From Thamnaconus septentrionalis (taxonomy: Eukaryota; Chordata; Actinopteri; Tetraodontiformes; Monacanthidae), in contig CM020519.1 of assembly GCA_009823395.1 (NCBI GenBank), positions 852,501 to 916,500 on the forward strand: a DNA stretch of 64,000 nucleotides, given 5' to 3'. Below are positions 1 through 14,421 of this stretch, in pieces. Position numbers and translations under genes: made by a program. The notes under the pieces were generated by a model that had not been told where the DNA came from, did not search any database, and saw only the letters and a list, made by a program, of their open reading frames with translations. Within the stretch, counting starts at the first letter, position 1. Every line of letters starts with the position of its first letter.

Positions 1-169
1 GAACTCCTGTTGACGTTGTGTTGTGGTGGTGCTAGCCAGCTAGCTAGCTAGCTAGCTAGTGGTCACTAGCCTGCGTTAGCCTCTAATCCTCGTTCATCTC
101 TGTTGTATCACCGACGCTCTGCGAGGGCTTAAAACCTTCGAAATTTATATACATACATGTATATGTATG

Positions 170-176
<7 letters not shown>

Positions 177-235
<59 letters not shown>
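177..235. repeat. (TA)n microsatellite
   Basis: About 59 bases of uninterrupted TA dinucleotide, in an AT-rich stretch. Confidence 0.95.
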
Positions 236-237
<2 letters not shown>

Positions 238-1226
238 TATATTTCCATCACTCCTAGAATTGTGCAAAACCTAAATTTGTCAATAAAAAACTGGTCATGG
301 AATCAGCTAAACTTGGAAAAAAATCTTTCGGAAATTTGTTTTTTCTTCGTAAATTAACGAGATTTCCTTCCCATGAGAATTCTCGTTATTTCTCGTGGGA
401 CCAGATTTGACCAGAAATCCCGGCTGATGATCTTCACACCATTCGATGCCAACGCCTGCAAAAATTGAAATTTTACTTTGGCTTTTATTTTGGCGATCCA
501 GCTGCGGTGGAAGCGCAGCTATTGTGACGGCTGCTGATTGTGGAGCCGAGCGGTCAGCCGAGCCAGATGCTCCGATCGGAACGTGGGGTGGGAAGCTGGA
601 TGACGCATGAATGGGGCTCTTTATGCCGAGCGGCTGACCCCGGCGCTCGCTCGCCCGCTCGCCCGCTCGCCCGCTTCCTGGCGCACAAAGAGGCGAGTTG
701 ACGCTGAATGTCAGCGCTGAATGCGTCTGACGGCAGCAGCGGATCTGCGTCGCCGCCGCCACTTTAAGACAGAGCGAGGTCGAGTGTGAGGAGAGAGAGA
801 GGGAGAGAGAGAGACTTTTTCTGAAATTCTTCCAGCAGAACGAGAGAACAAACTGCATTCTGTGTCGTGATTGGTTGCTCAGTTGCTCCTCTGCTGGTCA
901 GAGGTGGAACTGCTGCAACCAGGAAGCTGCTCAGCCAATCGGGAGCGAGCATCAGGCGTCAATCAAACCAAATCAATACAATATCACTGGGTGGGGGCGG
1001 GGCTTAAAGAGCTTTGCCCATAGCGGCCACCAGGGGGCGGTTTACTGGCTGTGGTGTGAGGGGGCGGGGCTTGTTGTTGGGCCTCCTGACACTTCATCAT
1101 CTGTCTGTTTGATTGACACTTGGCTGCTGCAGGGAGTCAGCCACAGGAAGAGGAGGAGGAGGAGGAGGAGGTGGGCGGGGCCTCCAGCTCGCCGTCCTGC
1201 TGCTCCTGCTGTGGACCAGCCGCCAG

Positions 1227-1264
<38 letters not shown>

Positions 1265-1463
1265 ATCCAGCGCAGCAGCGCCACCTCTGGTTCCTGCTGT
1301 GTTTTCTTGTTTTGCCGCATGGTGTTGTGTTGTGTTGTTGTGTTGTTGTGTTGTTGTGTTGTGTTGTGTTGTGTTGTTGTGCGTCCCTGCTGCTCCCTCA
1401 GTGTCTCCAGCTTTGCTTCCATGTTTCCAACTCAAACTGACTCCACCTGAGGAGCCCTCAAGT

Positions 1464-1960
1464 TCCTCCTCCTCCTCCTCCTCCTCCTCTCTCCTCCTCC
1501 TCTCTCCTCCTCCTCCTCCTCTCCTCCTCCTCCTCCTCCTCCTCCTCCTCCTCCTCTCCTCCTCCTCCTCCTCCTCCCCCTCTCCTCCCTCCTCCTCTCC
1601 TCCTCCTTCCTCCTCCTCCTCCCTGCTCCTCTTCCTCCTCCTCTTTCCTCCTCCTCCTCCTCCTCCTCCTCCTCCTCTCTCTCCTCCTTCTCCTCCTCCT
1701 CCTTCCCTCTCCTCCTCTCTCCCTCCTCCTCCTCCTCCTCTCCTCTCCTCCTCTTCTCCTCCTCCTCCTCCTCTCCTCCTCCTCCTCCTCCTCCTCCTCC
1801 TCCTCTCCTCCTCCTCCTCCTCTTCCTCTCCTCCTCCTCCTCCTCCTCCTACCCCTCCTTCTCCTCTTTCTTTTTCCTCCTTTCTCCTCCATCTCATGTT
1901 TCTCCTCTTCCTTCTTTCCTCCTCCTCCCTTTCTTCCTCTTCCTCCTTCAGTCTTCCAGC
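1464..1960. repeat. (TCC)n-dominated polypyrimidine tract
   Basis: About 500 bases of almost pure pyrimidine on the + strand, mostly TCC with CT and TTC interruptions. It opens long artefactual frames of poly-Ser/Leu/Pro (+) and poly-Arg/Glu/Gly (-) that I treat as non-coding. Confidence 0.9.
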
Positions 1961-2264
1961 AGTTTGACTCGAACCCACCGCCGCCGCCGCGCCGCCGCCG
2001 CTGCTGCTGCTGCGGAGTGGAAACAGGAAGTGGACGGTCCACTTCCTGCTGCCGCGTTCCCGATGGAAAAGCAGCGTCACCCGTCAGCTGACGTGTCCTC
2101 CTGAACGTGGAGGTGTGTCCTCCAGGAGGCGGTGGACCATGTGACCTGGTGACCTGCTGGTCCTGGTTCAGGAGCAGCAGGGTCCAGACTGGGACCAGGA
2201 TCACCTCGGACCACTGGTTTCCTCTGCAGTCAGAGGGTCTGTCAGTGTTTTCACTTCTGACCAG

Positions 2265-2558
<294 letters not shown>

Positions 2559-2636
2559 CCGTGTGCAGGAAACTGTAAATGTTACAGAGAGAAACATGTG
2601 GAACTTCTCCTCAGTTCTCCACAGTTGCAGAGCTGT

Positions 2637-2943
2637 TAGTCCTGGTCCTGGTCCTGGCCCTGACCCTGGTCCAAGTCCTGGCCTTAGTCTTGGTCTTAGT
2701 TCTGGTCTTAGTCCTGATCCTGGTCCTGGTCTTGATTGTTATCCTGGTCTTGACTCTGGCCCTGATCCTTGTCTTGATCCTGATCCTGACCTGGACCCTG
2801 GCCCTGGCCCTGGTCCTGGTCTTGGTCCTGGTCTTAATCCTGGTCCTGACCTGGACCCTGGCCCTGGTCCTGGCCCTATTCCTGGTCTTAATCCTGGTCC
2901 TGACCTGGACCCTGGCCCTGGCCATGGTCTTGGTCCTGATTGA
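2637..2943. repeat. CCTGGT-type hexamer minisatellite
   Basis: About 300 bases of degenerate six-base units (CCTGGT, CCTGGC, CTTGGT, CCTGAC). It stays open in several frames, giving Pro-Gly or Leu-Val repeats, because the unit length is a multiple of three. No splice context supports coding. Confidence 0.85.
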
Positions 2944-3226
2944 TGTTCCAGTTGTCAGGTGTCCCTGCAGTGAGACCTCTTCACCCCCCCGATGCCTCTC
3001 TATCACCTCCTGGTGACAGACAGGTGTGTGTGTGTGTGTGTGTGTGTGTTGGGGAGGCGGAGCCTGAACACCTGTTAGAGTGAGTCAGCGCCACCTGGGA
3101 GACAGAGCGGCTTGTTTGTTCCCTACTGTAAGAATGTGTGTGTGAGTGTGTGTGTGTAAGGTTGACCCTGCTGCCGTCCAATCAGAGAGGTGGGCGGGGC
3201 CACAGGGGGGTTACCTGCTGTGTAAT

Positions 3227-3262
<36 letters not shown>

Positions 3263-3606
3263 TGTTTTTCACGGCTAGCTAGCCAGATGCTAAGCTAACT
3301 TCCTGTTAGCCAACCACCTGACAAACATGTGACCCCCCAAAGGGGGCGGAGCCTATCTCAGAGTAGAAGTGACCCCAGGGTATCCCAGCAGCACCGCCGG
3401 CCAACCAGCAGTCAGCGTGTCCTCGGCCCCGCCCACTCACTCACTCACTCAGAGCTCTGCTGGGGCGCCACCCACTGGTGACTGGCGGTGGGGAACGGTC
3501 ATGTGACCCGAGCCACAGCGCCCCCCACTGGTGGAGTCACAGGAAGCTGACAGGAAGCATTAGCTTCAGCCAATCAGACGCCTTTAATTAGAGACCATGA
3601 CTGGTG

Positions 3607-3643
<37 letters not shown>

Positions 3644-3702
3644 CCTCATTAGTGTCTCTGCAGCTTGTTGACACGTTTCACACTTCAGCTGGAAGTTGTT
3701 TT

Positions 3703-3749
<47 letters not shown>

Positions 3750-4260
3750 AGGTGGCAGGAACACTGAGGTGTTGCGCTGCTGGTTGTGACAGCTGGAGGC
3801 TAACAAGCTAACGTGCTAACGAGTCGCAGTGTGTCACATGACGCTGTAGTGTCGCGTCCACTGGACCTCAGCAGGTGGCCTCTTTCAAAATAAAAGCTTC
3901 GCTCTTGCAGGACTTCTCTTCTTCTTCTTCTTCTTCTTCTGGTTCTTCATGTTCTTGGTCTTCCTCTTGTTGGTCTTCATCTTCTTCATCTTCTTGTTTT
4001 TGTTCTTTGTGTTCTTGTTCTTCATCTTCTTCTTCACGTTCTTGTTCTTCCTCTTGTTCTTCTTGTTCTCCTCAGTCTTCCTCTTGTCCTTCGTGGTGTT
4101 CTTGTTCTTCTCGATCGTCTCCTCTTGGCCGATGAAGACCTCCCTCCCCTAATGAACCCGTCTCCTTCTTCACCGTCTCCTCCGGATCGACTTCCTGCCT
4201 CGGCGACTGATGGACTGTCATTGGCCGACTGTGACAGCGCTGGGCTGTAGCTCCGCCCAG

Positions 4261-4585
4261 TGCGGCGCCGTGCTGACGGAGGTCCAGGGGGTCTTCTCGT
4301 CGCCCTGCTACCCTCAGAAGTACCCCAACTCGCAGGCGTGCCGCTGGACTCTGCAGGCCCCCGCCGGCTTCATCGTGCAGATCTCCTTCCTGGACTTCGA
4401 CCTGGAGGAGGCGCCGGGCTGCATCTACGACCGCGTGCTGGTGAAGACAGGGGGCGCCGACGTCAAGTTCTGCGGCCCCACGGCCAGCGGCCTGTCGCTC
4501 AACTCCACTGGGAACCTGATGGAGCTCAGCTTCACCTCCGACTTCAGCGTCCAGAAGAGAGGCTTCAGCGTGAGCTACCGACACG
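4261..4585 (+). other. adgrg6: adgrg6 exon: CUB domain
   Basis: Codes from a first Cys-Gly-Ala to a phase-1 donor (G|GTAGGA). It contains [32 protein letters not shown] and KFCGP, the four-cysteine pattern and acidic Ca-binding residues expected of the ADGRG6 CUB. The acceptor is CGCCCAG at 4254-4260. Confidence 0.93.
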
Positions 4586-6691
4586 GTAGGACCCCTGGAT
4601 AGCACACGCTAGCATCAGGCTAACCCGGCTAGCATCAGACTGATCCTAGACTAGCCTCAGGCTAACCCGGCTAGCATCAGACTGATCCTAGACTAGCCTC
4701 AGGCTAACCCGGGTAGCATCAGACTGATCCTAGACTAGCCTCAGGCTAACCCAGGTAGCATCAGACTGATCTTAGACTAGCATCAGGCTAACCCGGCTAG
4801 CATCAGACTGATCCTAGACTAGCATCAGGCTAACCCAGGTAGCATCAGACTGATCCTAGACTAGCATCAGGCTAACCCAGGTAGCACCAGGCTGATCCTA
4901 GGATAGCACCAGGCTAATCCTAGACTAGCATCAGGCTAATCCCGAGGTTAAGTGAAGCTCCACTCTGAGCTTCAGCTCCATCTTTCTCTCCGTCCATTTC
5001 GCCCTTCTCCTCATCCTCTTTTTCTTTCTTCTCCTGCCGTGTAGTTGCAGTGGCTCTCAGGAACCAGAAGGTGGCGATATCCGGCGGCGGCGGCGGTCAC
5101 GTGACCCGCGTGTCGGAGGCGGTGGAGTTCCCGGAGCTCAGCGAGTTCACGCTGTGCTTCGAGGTGGAGCGGACCGGACACAAGCAGGTGAGACCTGAGT
5201 CTCCCCCTGCTGGCAGGAAGCAGGAAGCGGGGCAGTAGCTCCCCTGTGCCAGCAGGGGGCAGCGTGGAGACCCGACTGACTGTCCCCTCCCCTCTCCCCC
5301 CCCACCAGGAGGAGTGGCTCTTCAGCTACTCCCACAGCAGCAGCCAGGTGGCGCTGGGCCTGGTGTCGCAGGGCGGGGTCCTGCGGCTGCTGGTGGGCGG
5401 AGCCTCCTGCCCGCTCGACCAATCCAGGCTGTCCTCCTCCAGCTTCACCTCCTCCATGACGCCGCTGTGCCTGCAGTGGTCCTCCGCCGACGGCCTGCTG
5501 GGGGTCCTGCTGCAGGGACAGCACTGGACCCAGACCTGCCCCGCCTCCGCCGGCCGCCTGCTGCCCCCTGGTGGCCGCTTCCAGCTGGGAGGTCAGTGCC
5601 GCTGCCGCTGGGGCTCCGCCCCCTGCTGGAGTTGGTGGCTACACTGACTGGAGCTCTGTGTGTGTGTGTGTGTGTGCAGGGCCGCACAGCCTGGACGGCT
5701 ACATGTACAACCTGCGGCTGTGGGCGGAGCTACTGCCGCCGCAGCAGCTGCAGCAGCTGCAGCTGCAGGGCTGCGACGCCGCAGGCAGCCTGCTGGACTG
5801 GGACAAGCAGCACTGGGACATCCCGGCCAGCCTGGCCCAGACCGACCCCTCGCTCAGCTGCAGTGAGTAGCGCACCGCCGCCGCTGCCCCCTGCTGTCTG
5901 GGAGGGCAAACTGCCGGCAGCAAGTCTGAGGAATGAGAGAGTGATGGTGACCAGCAGGGGGAGCTCCTGCTGAACTAGTGCTCAGTGTACTGACTGCACT
6001 AGTAAACAACATTCCAACACACACACACAGACACACACACAGGAAGTGGTGTGCGACTTCAGCTATGTTCAGTCACTAATGGTGTGGTTTTTTTTGTGTG
6101 TTTATTAGAAGACAAACATCTGAAACACATTGATGTGTTTTAGGAGTGTGCGTGCGTGCGTGTGTGTGTTTGTGTACCTGTTTATTTAAAAGGTTGTTAA
6201 TCAGTGTACAGCCGCAGTGGTTTCAACACACACACACACACACACACACGCAGAGACCTGAGGTTGTTTTTATTGTCAAGTGTTGCTATTTTGCGGTCAG
6301 TGTGGTTGTTGTGCGTCGCTGTTGTGTGTGTTTGATGTTCCACACATTTTTCAGCCAAGACAGGAAGTGGTTGTGCAGCTAGCGCAGCCGCTAGCGCGGC
6401 AGCAGCTTGGTGCTTCAGTGGTGGTGGCGGTGCAGCACCAGCGCCCCCGGTGGCCGACTGTGGTAAAGGTTCCCATGGTTGACCATCACTAGCTTCACCT
6501 GCAGAGGCTTTAGCTGCCGTCTCAGGTTGGGGGGGCAAACTGCTGCCTGCTGATTGGTGCATTCGGGCCCCGCCTCTTCCACCGAGGAGGCGGGGCTTCA
6601 GCTTGTTTACTCTGAAGCGTTGTTTTGTCTTTACGAGCGGCCGCGAGTGTTTGAAGACGATGTTACTTCCTCCTGGTTGGCTAATGAGGAC

Positions 6692-6763
<72 letters not shown>

Positions 6764-6841
6764 GGTCGACATTGTGTAAACTGTGTTGTGTGCCATCACC
6801 GTTTTAGGCCGTCTTTCATCTCTTGCTGGTGCCAGAGGGAA

Positions 6842-6878
<37 letters not shown>

Positions 6879-7355
6879 ACACACACACACACACACACAG
6901 ACACACACACCTACACACACACACACACACACACTGTGGTGCCGTCTCGTCTGCCCATAAAAGTTTCATTCTGTTGATTTTCTGGGTTTGAAACTTTAAC
7001 GCTGACTAAAAACTGCTAGCCTGCTAGCTAATTCAATGCTAACAGTAGCTTTTAGCATTTAGCCGTCCCTTCTGCTGTTGGTCATGTGACCAACTGAGTG
7101 TCATTTGTGAAAAATAAAGCAGCTTTGATGTTTGATCAGAAGTGATTTTTTTTTTTTTAATAATAATCAAAACAAAACAGGAAGTGACCCTGAAGCCCCT
7201 CCCACTGATGGTTTTAACTGATTAACGTCTTCCTGTTTTAACCCCTCCCCTCCTCTGGCCAAGGCGTGTCCCCGCCCAGCAGCACCGCCCACACTAGCAG
7301 CTGTGACTCCGCCGGACTGGGCTGCCCAGGTACGAAATCAAACGCTCCCCATATT

Positions 7356-7392
<37 letters not shown>

Positions 7393-10300
7393 CAAACATG
7401 TTGGCGTGAGAACCAATCAACGGCTGAGTTGGTCTGCTTCTGTTTGGGTGTCGTGTGATTGGATGTTTGGATTTCAAATCCAGTGTGAAGCAGTTTTCAC
7501 TGTCAGAGGGTGAAAACTTTCAGATCTCCGTGGACGGAGCTCCAGACGTCTCCTTTCTTCTTCTTCTTCTTCTTCTTCTTCTTCTGCCACCATCAAAGTT
7601 CCTTCAGCGTCAGGGGCCGTCACCTCCAGTCGGCTCCAGATGTTTCTGTCACTGCTTCTGGACGAGCTGATGAATTTTTCAGTCTCCTCCTTCAAACTCT
7701 GAACCTGAAGTCCATGAGGAACCAGGAGAGAACTTCCTGTCGGTTCCTCTCCTCTCAAGGCAACTCTGAAGAAGAACCGGACACCTGCTGACCAGCCTGA
7801 GTGGAGCCCAGTGGGGACGACCTCTGACCCCTGAAGGTCACCTGGTCCAGGCTGCGTGGAGGAAGGAGCTGCTTTGCGGTTCCTCATCCTGCCCACTGCA
7901 GCTTCACTGCCGCTGAGATCCAGACCAGAAGAACCAGAAGAAGCCCAGCTGACCTCCTGGACCTCCTCATTGACCTCCTGGACCTCCTCATTGACCTCCT
8001 GGGGGATGCAAGGAAGCAGATCTTCATCTTGTTGTTCATCAGAAAGTTTCTGAAAGTTAGCGAGACCAGCTAGCATCCTGAGAAAAGCTTCTGTGGGGAG
8101 AGAGGGGCGGAGTCTGCGTTGATTGGCTGATCACTGGTCACCTACTCAGCAGGTGTGGACCAGGTGACGCCTGGACCGGGTGCCTCGTGGCTATCGCTAG
8201 CAGAGCAGCAGGTCCTCTAGCGACTGCTTCTGCTGCTAGCAATGAGTTATCACCTTGCCTCATAGGTTCAGAGGTCAGCTCCTGTTAGCATGGTTAGCAC
8301 TAGTTAGCCTGAGCTGTGAGCAGGTGGAGCCCCCTGGTGGTGGTGATTGTGCTGTGCAGCTTCCTCACTCTCCTCATGTGTCTCTGCCTCCAGCTGCTTC
8401 ACCCTCCGACTCCACTAACACCACCCACACTACTAATGTCTCCGCCCACGGTAAGCCCCGCCCTCCTCCTCTCCTCCTCCCTCCGCCTCCTCTCCACCTC
8501 CTCCTCTGCTCCACCTCCTTCTCCTCCTCCTCTTCTGCCCTGCTTCCCGTGATGATGTCATCATTGGCTGGGGAGTCAGTCACAAGCGAGTCCTCTCATT
8601 GGCTGACGGGACTTCCTGTCCTTGGTCCAGTGAGTGGTCAGTTTGTGCCTGCAGGAGGCGCTGAGTGGTGCCACACTGGTGAGAACCAGCCCCTCCCTCT
8701 TGTCACCTGCAGCTCCGCCCACTGCCCCGCCCTCCTCTGACATCACTGCTAGCATGCTACCACTAACTGGCAGCGCCGGCGCAACAAGCTCCGCCTCCTC
8801 CTCCTCCTCCGGTAAGCTCTCGTTGGCTGTTAGCGTGGCTAACCTTCGACCCCTCCAGGAAACCACCGGCTCATGTGACGTGGCAGCTGCGCTAATGCTA
8901 ATGCTAAACCCCTGTGTTTTGTCTTAACCCACATGCTAACTTGTTGCGCTGCTCAGTGTTGCCCACCGCTAGCGCCACCTTCACCGCTAGCAGCGCCGCC
9001 GCTAAACCTGGTTCAGCCGGCAGCAGCAGCAGCAGCACCACCGCTCACGGTAAGCTAAGCTAACTGTTTGTGTTTGCGTTGTTCGGGTTGTTTTTGCTGC
9101 TGGTTGCTCAGTTGTTTCTGAGCCATAGCTATGGGCGACTAATGTGCTATCATCTTTAGCGGGCGCTGTGCTAACTGGGCTAGCAGTAGCGATGCTAGCC
9201 ATGTTTTTGTCTCCCAGTCTGTGATTGTGACCGATGATGTCACTTCCTCTGTAGCCTCTCAGCCAACCAGCAGCTGGTCCTCAGCTGGCCGCCCGTCCAC
9301 TCTGCCCGCAGCACGTGGTAAGAACGGCGCCCCCTGGTGGTCAGCCGCTGTGGCTCCGTCCTCTCTGCTGAGCCTGCGGTTGGCGCCCCTAGTGGCCTCC
9401 GCCTCCTGTCCTCACCTTCACCTTCTTCTCCACCTGTCAGGTGTTGAAGGTTCCTAAACCAACAGGAACCAACCAAACCTTCCCGTAGATTCCCGTTGAC
9501 CTTCTGACCTTCTGTCCTTCAGCTCAGCCGGTGGTTGGACGTTTTCCTGTCCAGGCGCTTTCTGACCTTGTAGATGTTGCTTGACTTCCTGTTACTTCCT
9601 GTATTTTCTCTCAGAATATTAGAAATAAATGAGAAGAACTGTTTTTCTGCAGTGGTTCCTCCTGGTCCCTCTCCTGGTTCCTCTCCTGGTTCTTTTCTTG
9701 GTTCCTCTCCTGGTTCCTCTCCTGGTTCCTCTCCTGGTTCCTCTCCTGGTTCTTATCCTGGTTCCTCTCCTGGTTCTTCACCTGGTTCCTCTCTTGGTCC
9801 TTCTTCACTGTGGTCTTGGACCTTCTTGGTTCTCTGGTTCTCAATGTCCTGGTTCCTGGTTTGTCCCAGTACCAGAGCTGGTCCAGGCTCCTCCTCCCAC
9901 CAGGAGACTCCGCCCACCAGCTGAGAGGTCCTCCAGACCTCTAACTAGTGCCACCATCAGGCGGAGGAGGGGAACCAAGGACTGGTCTCCAGATGTCCGC
10001 CCTAAGGAGTCCAGTTCTGGGGTCGGCCCCCCCGAGTTAGCACCCCGACCTGACCCCGCCCCCCCAGGGAGGTCTGCCCCCCTGCCCCGCCCCGCCAGGA
10101 CCTCCCTGGGCTACATCTCCACCCCTTTGATCTGGCAAGGGAGGAAGTGGCCAATCAGAGGAGGCCCCACCCCTAGCAGAGCGGCACCGCTTGGACCCAC
10201 GGTCTTCATCACCAAACCCTCGGCCCCACCCACCGAGTCTCCGCCCCCAACGGACTGGCCAATCCTCAGTGAGACGGTCGTGACCTCCACAGGCCCTCTA

Positions 10301-11835
10301 GCGGCAGAACTTCCAGAAGCTTCTCCATCGTCTTCGGCTCCACCTCTCAGACGGATCAGACCTCCAGCAGAACTGGACCGGCACACCTGGACACGACCTC
10401 CAGCGGTGCCGGGGGCGGAGCTTGCTGGAGACCTGCTTCCCGAAGACCAGGAGAAGCCAGGAGCAGGTCCTCACACTGGTCCTGGTCCAGGAGGACAGAC
10501 ACAGGAGGAGATGTTCAGGCCAACAGCTTCCTCAGACTCGTCTTCAGCCCTCAGTTCTCCTCTTCTTCACCCTTCTGCCAGACCTCAAGCAGGACCAGGA
10601 CTAGAACCAGGACCAGAACCAAGACCAGGACCAGGACCGGCTCTTCTTCTGACCCTGGACGTCCCACTGGAGAACCTCAGTCCCTCTGTGTCCCCGTCCA
10701 GTCACCACAGAGACCTTCTAGCGATGTCCCTGGCTGAGGAGAACCAGACCCAGATCCCTCAGCTCCTCCAGAGGCCCTCAGACCAGGTGGTCCAGCAGGA
10801 CCAGACCTGGTGGGACCCCAGCAGTCAGGTCCCTCCCACTCTGCCGAGACCTTCTCCCCTCCTCCTCCTCCTCCTCCTCCTCCACACATCTCCACAAGAC
10901 TCTCCTCCAGGTCCACCAGGACCTCCGTGGCCTTCTTCTTCCTCTGGTCACCTGACTCCTCCCTCAGCTCTTCAGACAGGGAGGAGACAGGAGGTGTCCT
11001 CCTCCTCCTCCTCCTTGGCCCCACCTCCATCTGAAGCTCCACCTCCACCTCCTCTCACCTCCCTCCTGACGGAGGAGCAGATGTTCTCCGTGGTGGAGAT
11101 CCCCTCCCTTCCCCCTCTCCCTCCTCCTCCCTCCTCTCCTCCCCCTCCTCCTCCTTCTCCTCCCCCTCCTCCCTCCTCTCCTCCTCCTCCTCCTCCTCCT
11201 GCTGAAAGGGACCAGGAACACCTGACTCTGCTCACGGACCAATCAGAGCCGAGGACCACCCAGAGGGCGGGACCCTCCGCAGCCCCACCTCCAGGGTCAT
11301 GTGGCTCCACAGCCGCCCCTCCCCCTCCCCCCTCCCATCTCCAAGCCCCTCCCACCTCCGCCGTTCACTCCGCGTCTGACGGCCAATCAGAGGAGGGGGC
11401 GGGGCTTCAATCAGAGGAGGCGGGCTCGCCGACGTCGTCGCTTCCTATTCCGTTGACGACAACTTCCTCCCTTGGTCCCGCCCCTCAATCCGGTCCCAGC
11501 AGAAGCTCCGCCTCCGCCCCGCCTCCCCCGGGAGGCCCTGCCCACCTGACAGGCCCCTCCCCTCCCTCAGCCCCGCCCACTGCATTGCCTCCTGGCCGCC
11601 TGGCTGTGCAGACGCTCCTCGGCCAATCGTACGTCCCCGCTGCGGACCGCCGCTGTAGAGCAGAGAGCCAATCAGGGCAGGCGGCGCCCGGCGGCGCCAT
11701 GCTACCGTGTTAGCATTAGCTCGTAGCTGGTGTCAATCATGTGGTGGAGGGAGGGAGGGAGGGGCGGGTCCTCGAGGAACTGGCCGGCTGCTGATTGGGC
11801 CGTCTCTGATTTGCTGGTCCAATCAGACAGTAGAA

Positions 11836-11866
<31 letters not shown>

Positions 11867-13812
11867 TGGATCTGACAGTCGCTTCAGTCGCTTCTACTAA
11901 CCAATACAAGGGTGACACCTGGTGGCCAGAGTGAAGCACAGCAGGGGAGCCAGAAACAGGCGCTGTGTGTGTGTGTGTGTGTGTGTGCCTGTGTCTCTCA
12001 CACACACACACACACAGGCAGTTTCCCAGTCAAACCTCGTCTCTGCAGCCCTCTGGCGCCCCCTGCTGTGCAGTGCTGCCCCCTGCAGGCCCAGCCTGGT
12101 ACTGACGCTGCTGTTTGTTCCCTGCACCTCAGAGGGATTCTTCTACCGCCTCTCGCTGGAGGTGGCGGCGGTGGACGAGGCCTCGGCAGCGCCCCCGCTG
12201 GAGGTGGAGAGAAGTGTGGGCCTCTGGGTGAGCAGCAGCTTCTCCTTCTTCTCCTCCTCCTCCTCCTCCTCCTCCTTCTTCTCCTCCTCCTCCTCCTTTT
12301 TCTTCCCCTCCTCCTCCTCCTCCTCCTCTTCCTTCTTCTTCTCCTTCTTCTTCTCCTTCTTCTCCTCCTCCTCCTCCTTCTTCTTCTCCTTCTTCTTCTC
12401 CTCCTCCTCCTCCTCTTCTTCTCCTCCTCCTCCTCCTCCTCCTCCTCCTCCTCCTCCTCCTTCTTCTTGATCTCCTCACTGGACCAGGAGGCAGCAACCA
12501 GTTTTCTTCCTCCTCTGCAGCTGAATGAGACCTTTCGCAACTGGAGCCGCAGCGTTCAGGTGGAGCAGCTCAGGTGAAATCAATCAATAATCAATAATCA
12601 ATAATCAATAATCAATCACCAATCACCAGTGCTGACAGTCTGATCGACCCCATCGCTGACCTCCCGCCCTCTCTCCGCAGCGCTCAGCCGCATCTCCAGC
12701 AGCCCCACAGGTAAGACAAGAAGAAGTGTGCGCGCTGTGTGAAGCCCCGCCCCCTCACCCCCTGCTTCCTGTTTCCTGTTTCCGGTCAGCTACTCGCTGC
12801 AGGCGCTGCTGGTTTATTTCTACGCCACCAACCAGAGCCTGAGCGAAGCGGCCGTGTCGGCCAGGCTGTCCAGCAGGGCGGCGCTGCTGGGCGGAGGCCT
12901 GCAGCTGGCCCACGCCCACGTCAGGCTGATTGGTGAGGAATGACGCCTCGAGAAAAACTGGATGGGAATCTAGTGAGCGGTACCGCTGCTGGCCACTAGG
13001 GGGAACAAAGGAGCAGAGCTCACTGGCACGTTGGCTTCATGTGGCTTCAGTTCAATTCAGTTCAATTCAATTCAATTCAATTCAATTCAATTCAGTTCAA
13101 TTCAGTTCAATTCACTTCAGTTCAATTCAGTTCAATTCAGTTCAATTCAGTTCAGTTCAAGTCTAAAATACTTTGTTTGTCTTTCACAGAGCAATTTAAA
13201 ACTTTACAGGTCCAAATAAACTGCATTACATAATAATAATTTTATATATATATAATATAATATATATATATTTTTTTTTACATAATTCATGTAAAAAGAT
13301 AAAAAGCATAAAAACAAAAAACACTGAGCAGACAGAAATATACGTATAAAATGTAAATATCTTTTTCCTTCTTTCTTACTCTATAAATATTTCTTTATTT
13401 TTATTATTAATTGATACAATTGCTCTTCTTTTTGCGCTATATTGTTGCCGTATTGGATTAATAAATGCTTTCTATTCTATTTTTAAAAAAAAAACAATTC
13501 CTGTGTAAAGATACAGAGAACTTTTATTTTTATTTGTTGTTGTAAAACCGTCATAAGCTGGTCTGAGCCAGCGTGGACCCTTTCAGAACTCCCCTCCCCC
13601 TGAGTGTCCAGCAGGGGGCCACCCAGCCGCTGGTTGTTTTTTTTTCCCGCGGTTGCGAGTCGATGTTAGCCAACGAGCCGTCGCTGTCGCTGCTGCAGAG
13701 AACTGCCCGGAGGAGAAGCAGCTGCACTACCGCTGGCCAGAGAGCCGAGCCAGCGTCACCCAGCGGCTGCCATGCTTCCCCAACAAGGAGCAGAGCGCCA
13801 GCAGGACCTGGT

Positions 13813-13894
<82 letters not shown>

Positions 13895-14383
13895 GGTGGC
13901 GTCCAGTCGGCCAAGAAAAGTTTTTCACTTTGTTGATTTTCTGGCTTTTAAGTTTTAACGCTGACTGCAAACTGCTAGCCCGCCAGCTAATGCTACTGTA
14001 TAGCATATCATGCTAACCGTCACTTCCAGCTGTTGGTCATGTGACCTGACCGAGTTTGACTGTGAGAAAACTCGCTCATTCAAAGCGAAGGTGCGTCTTG
14101 GTTGCCGTCACAAATCTTTGGCTGACGTAGCAGCTAGCTGGCTAAGATCAGGCAGAGTTAGCTCCGAGCTAACGCTAGTGAACCTGCTGTTTTGTGTCCT
14201 GATGGTTTTTCCTTCTCTCCCTCCCAGTCTGATCAACCCGCAGAACCTCTCGTCCTATTGGTCGGCTGCAGACGCCACTAACTGCACCGACATCGACACC
14301 ATCGAGGTGTCGGCAGGTGCGCTGGGCCGGCCGGCCAATCAGAGTGCAGCAGAGTCTAGCAGAGTCGGCTCCGCTAACGTGCT

Positions 14384-14421
<38 letters not shown>

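Larger units (their letters stand above)
12133..13810 (+). other. adgrg6: adgrg6 exons: SEA-like and hormone-receptor domains
   Basis: Exons 12133-12227 ([18 protein letters not shown]), 12521-12573 ([17 protein letters not shown]), 12681-12710 and 12790-12932 ([20 protein letters not shown]) form the SEA-like module. Exon 13699-13810 ([31 protein letters not shown]) is the hormone-receptor motif with conserved Cys and Trp-Pro. Confidence 0.85.

Noticed and set aside
1097..2204. Long open frames rich in Arg, Glu, Gly or Ser, Leu, Pro over the TCC tract
   Set aside because: They are created by a triplet-period repeat with no stops and have no domain, start context or splice support.
10269..11713. 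Continuation of the mucin-like frame as certain coding sequence
   Set aside because: A good in-phase donor exists at 10269 and I see no comparable in-phase donor later. I mention it as a possible isoform only.
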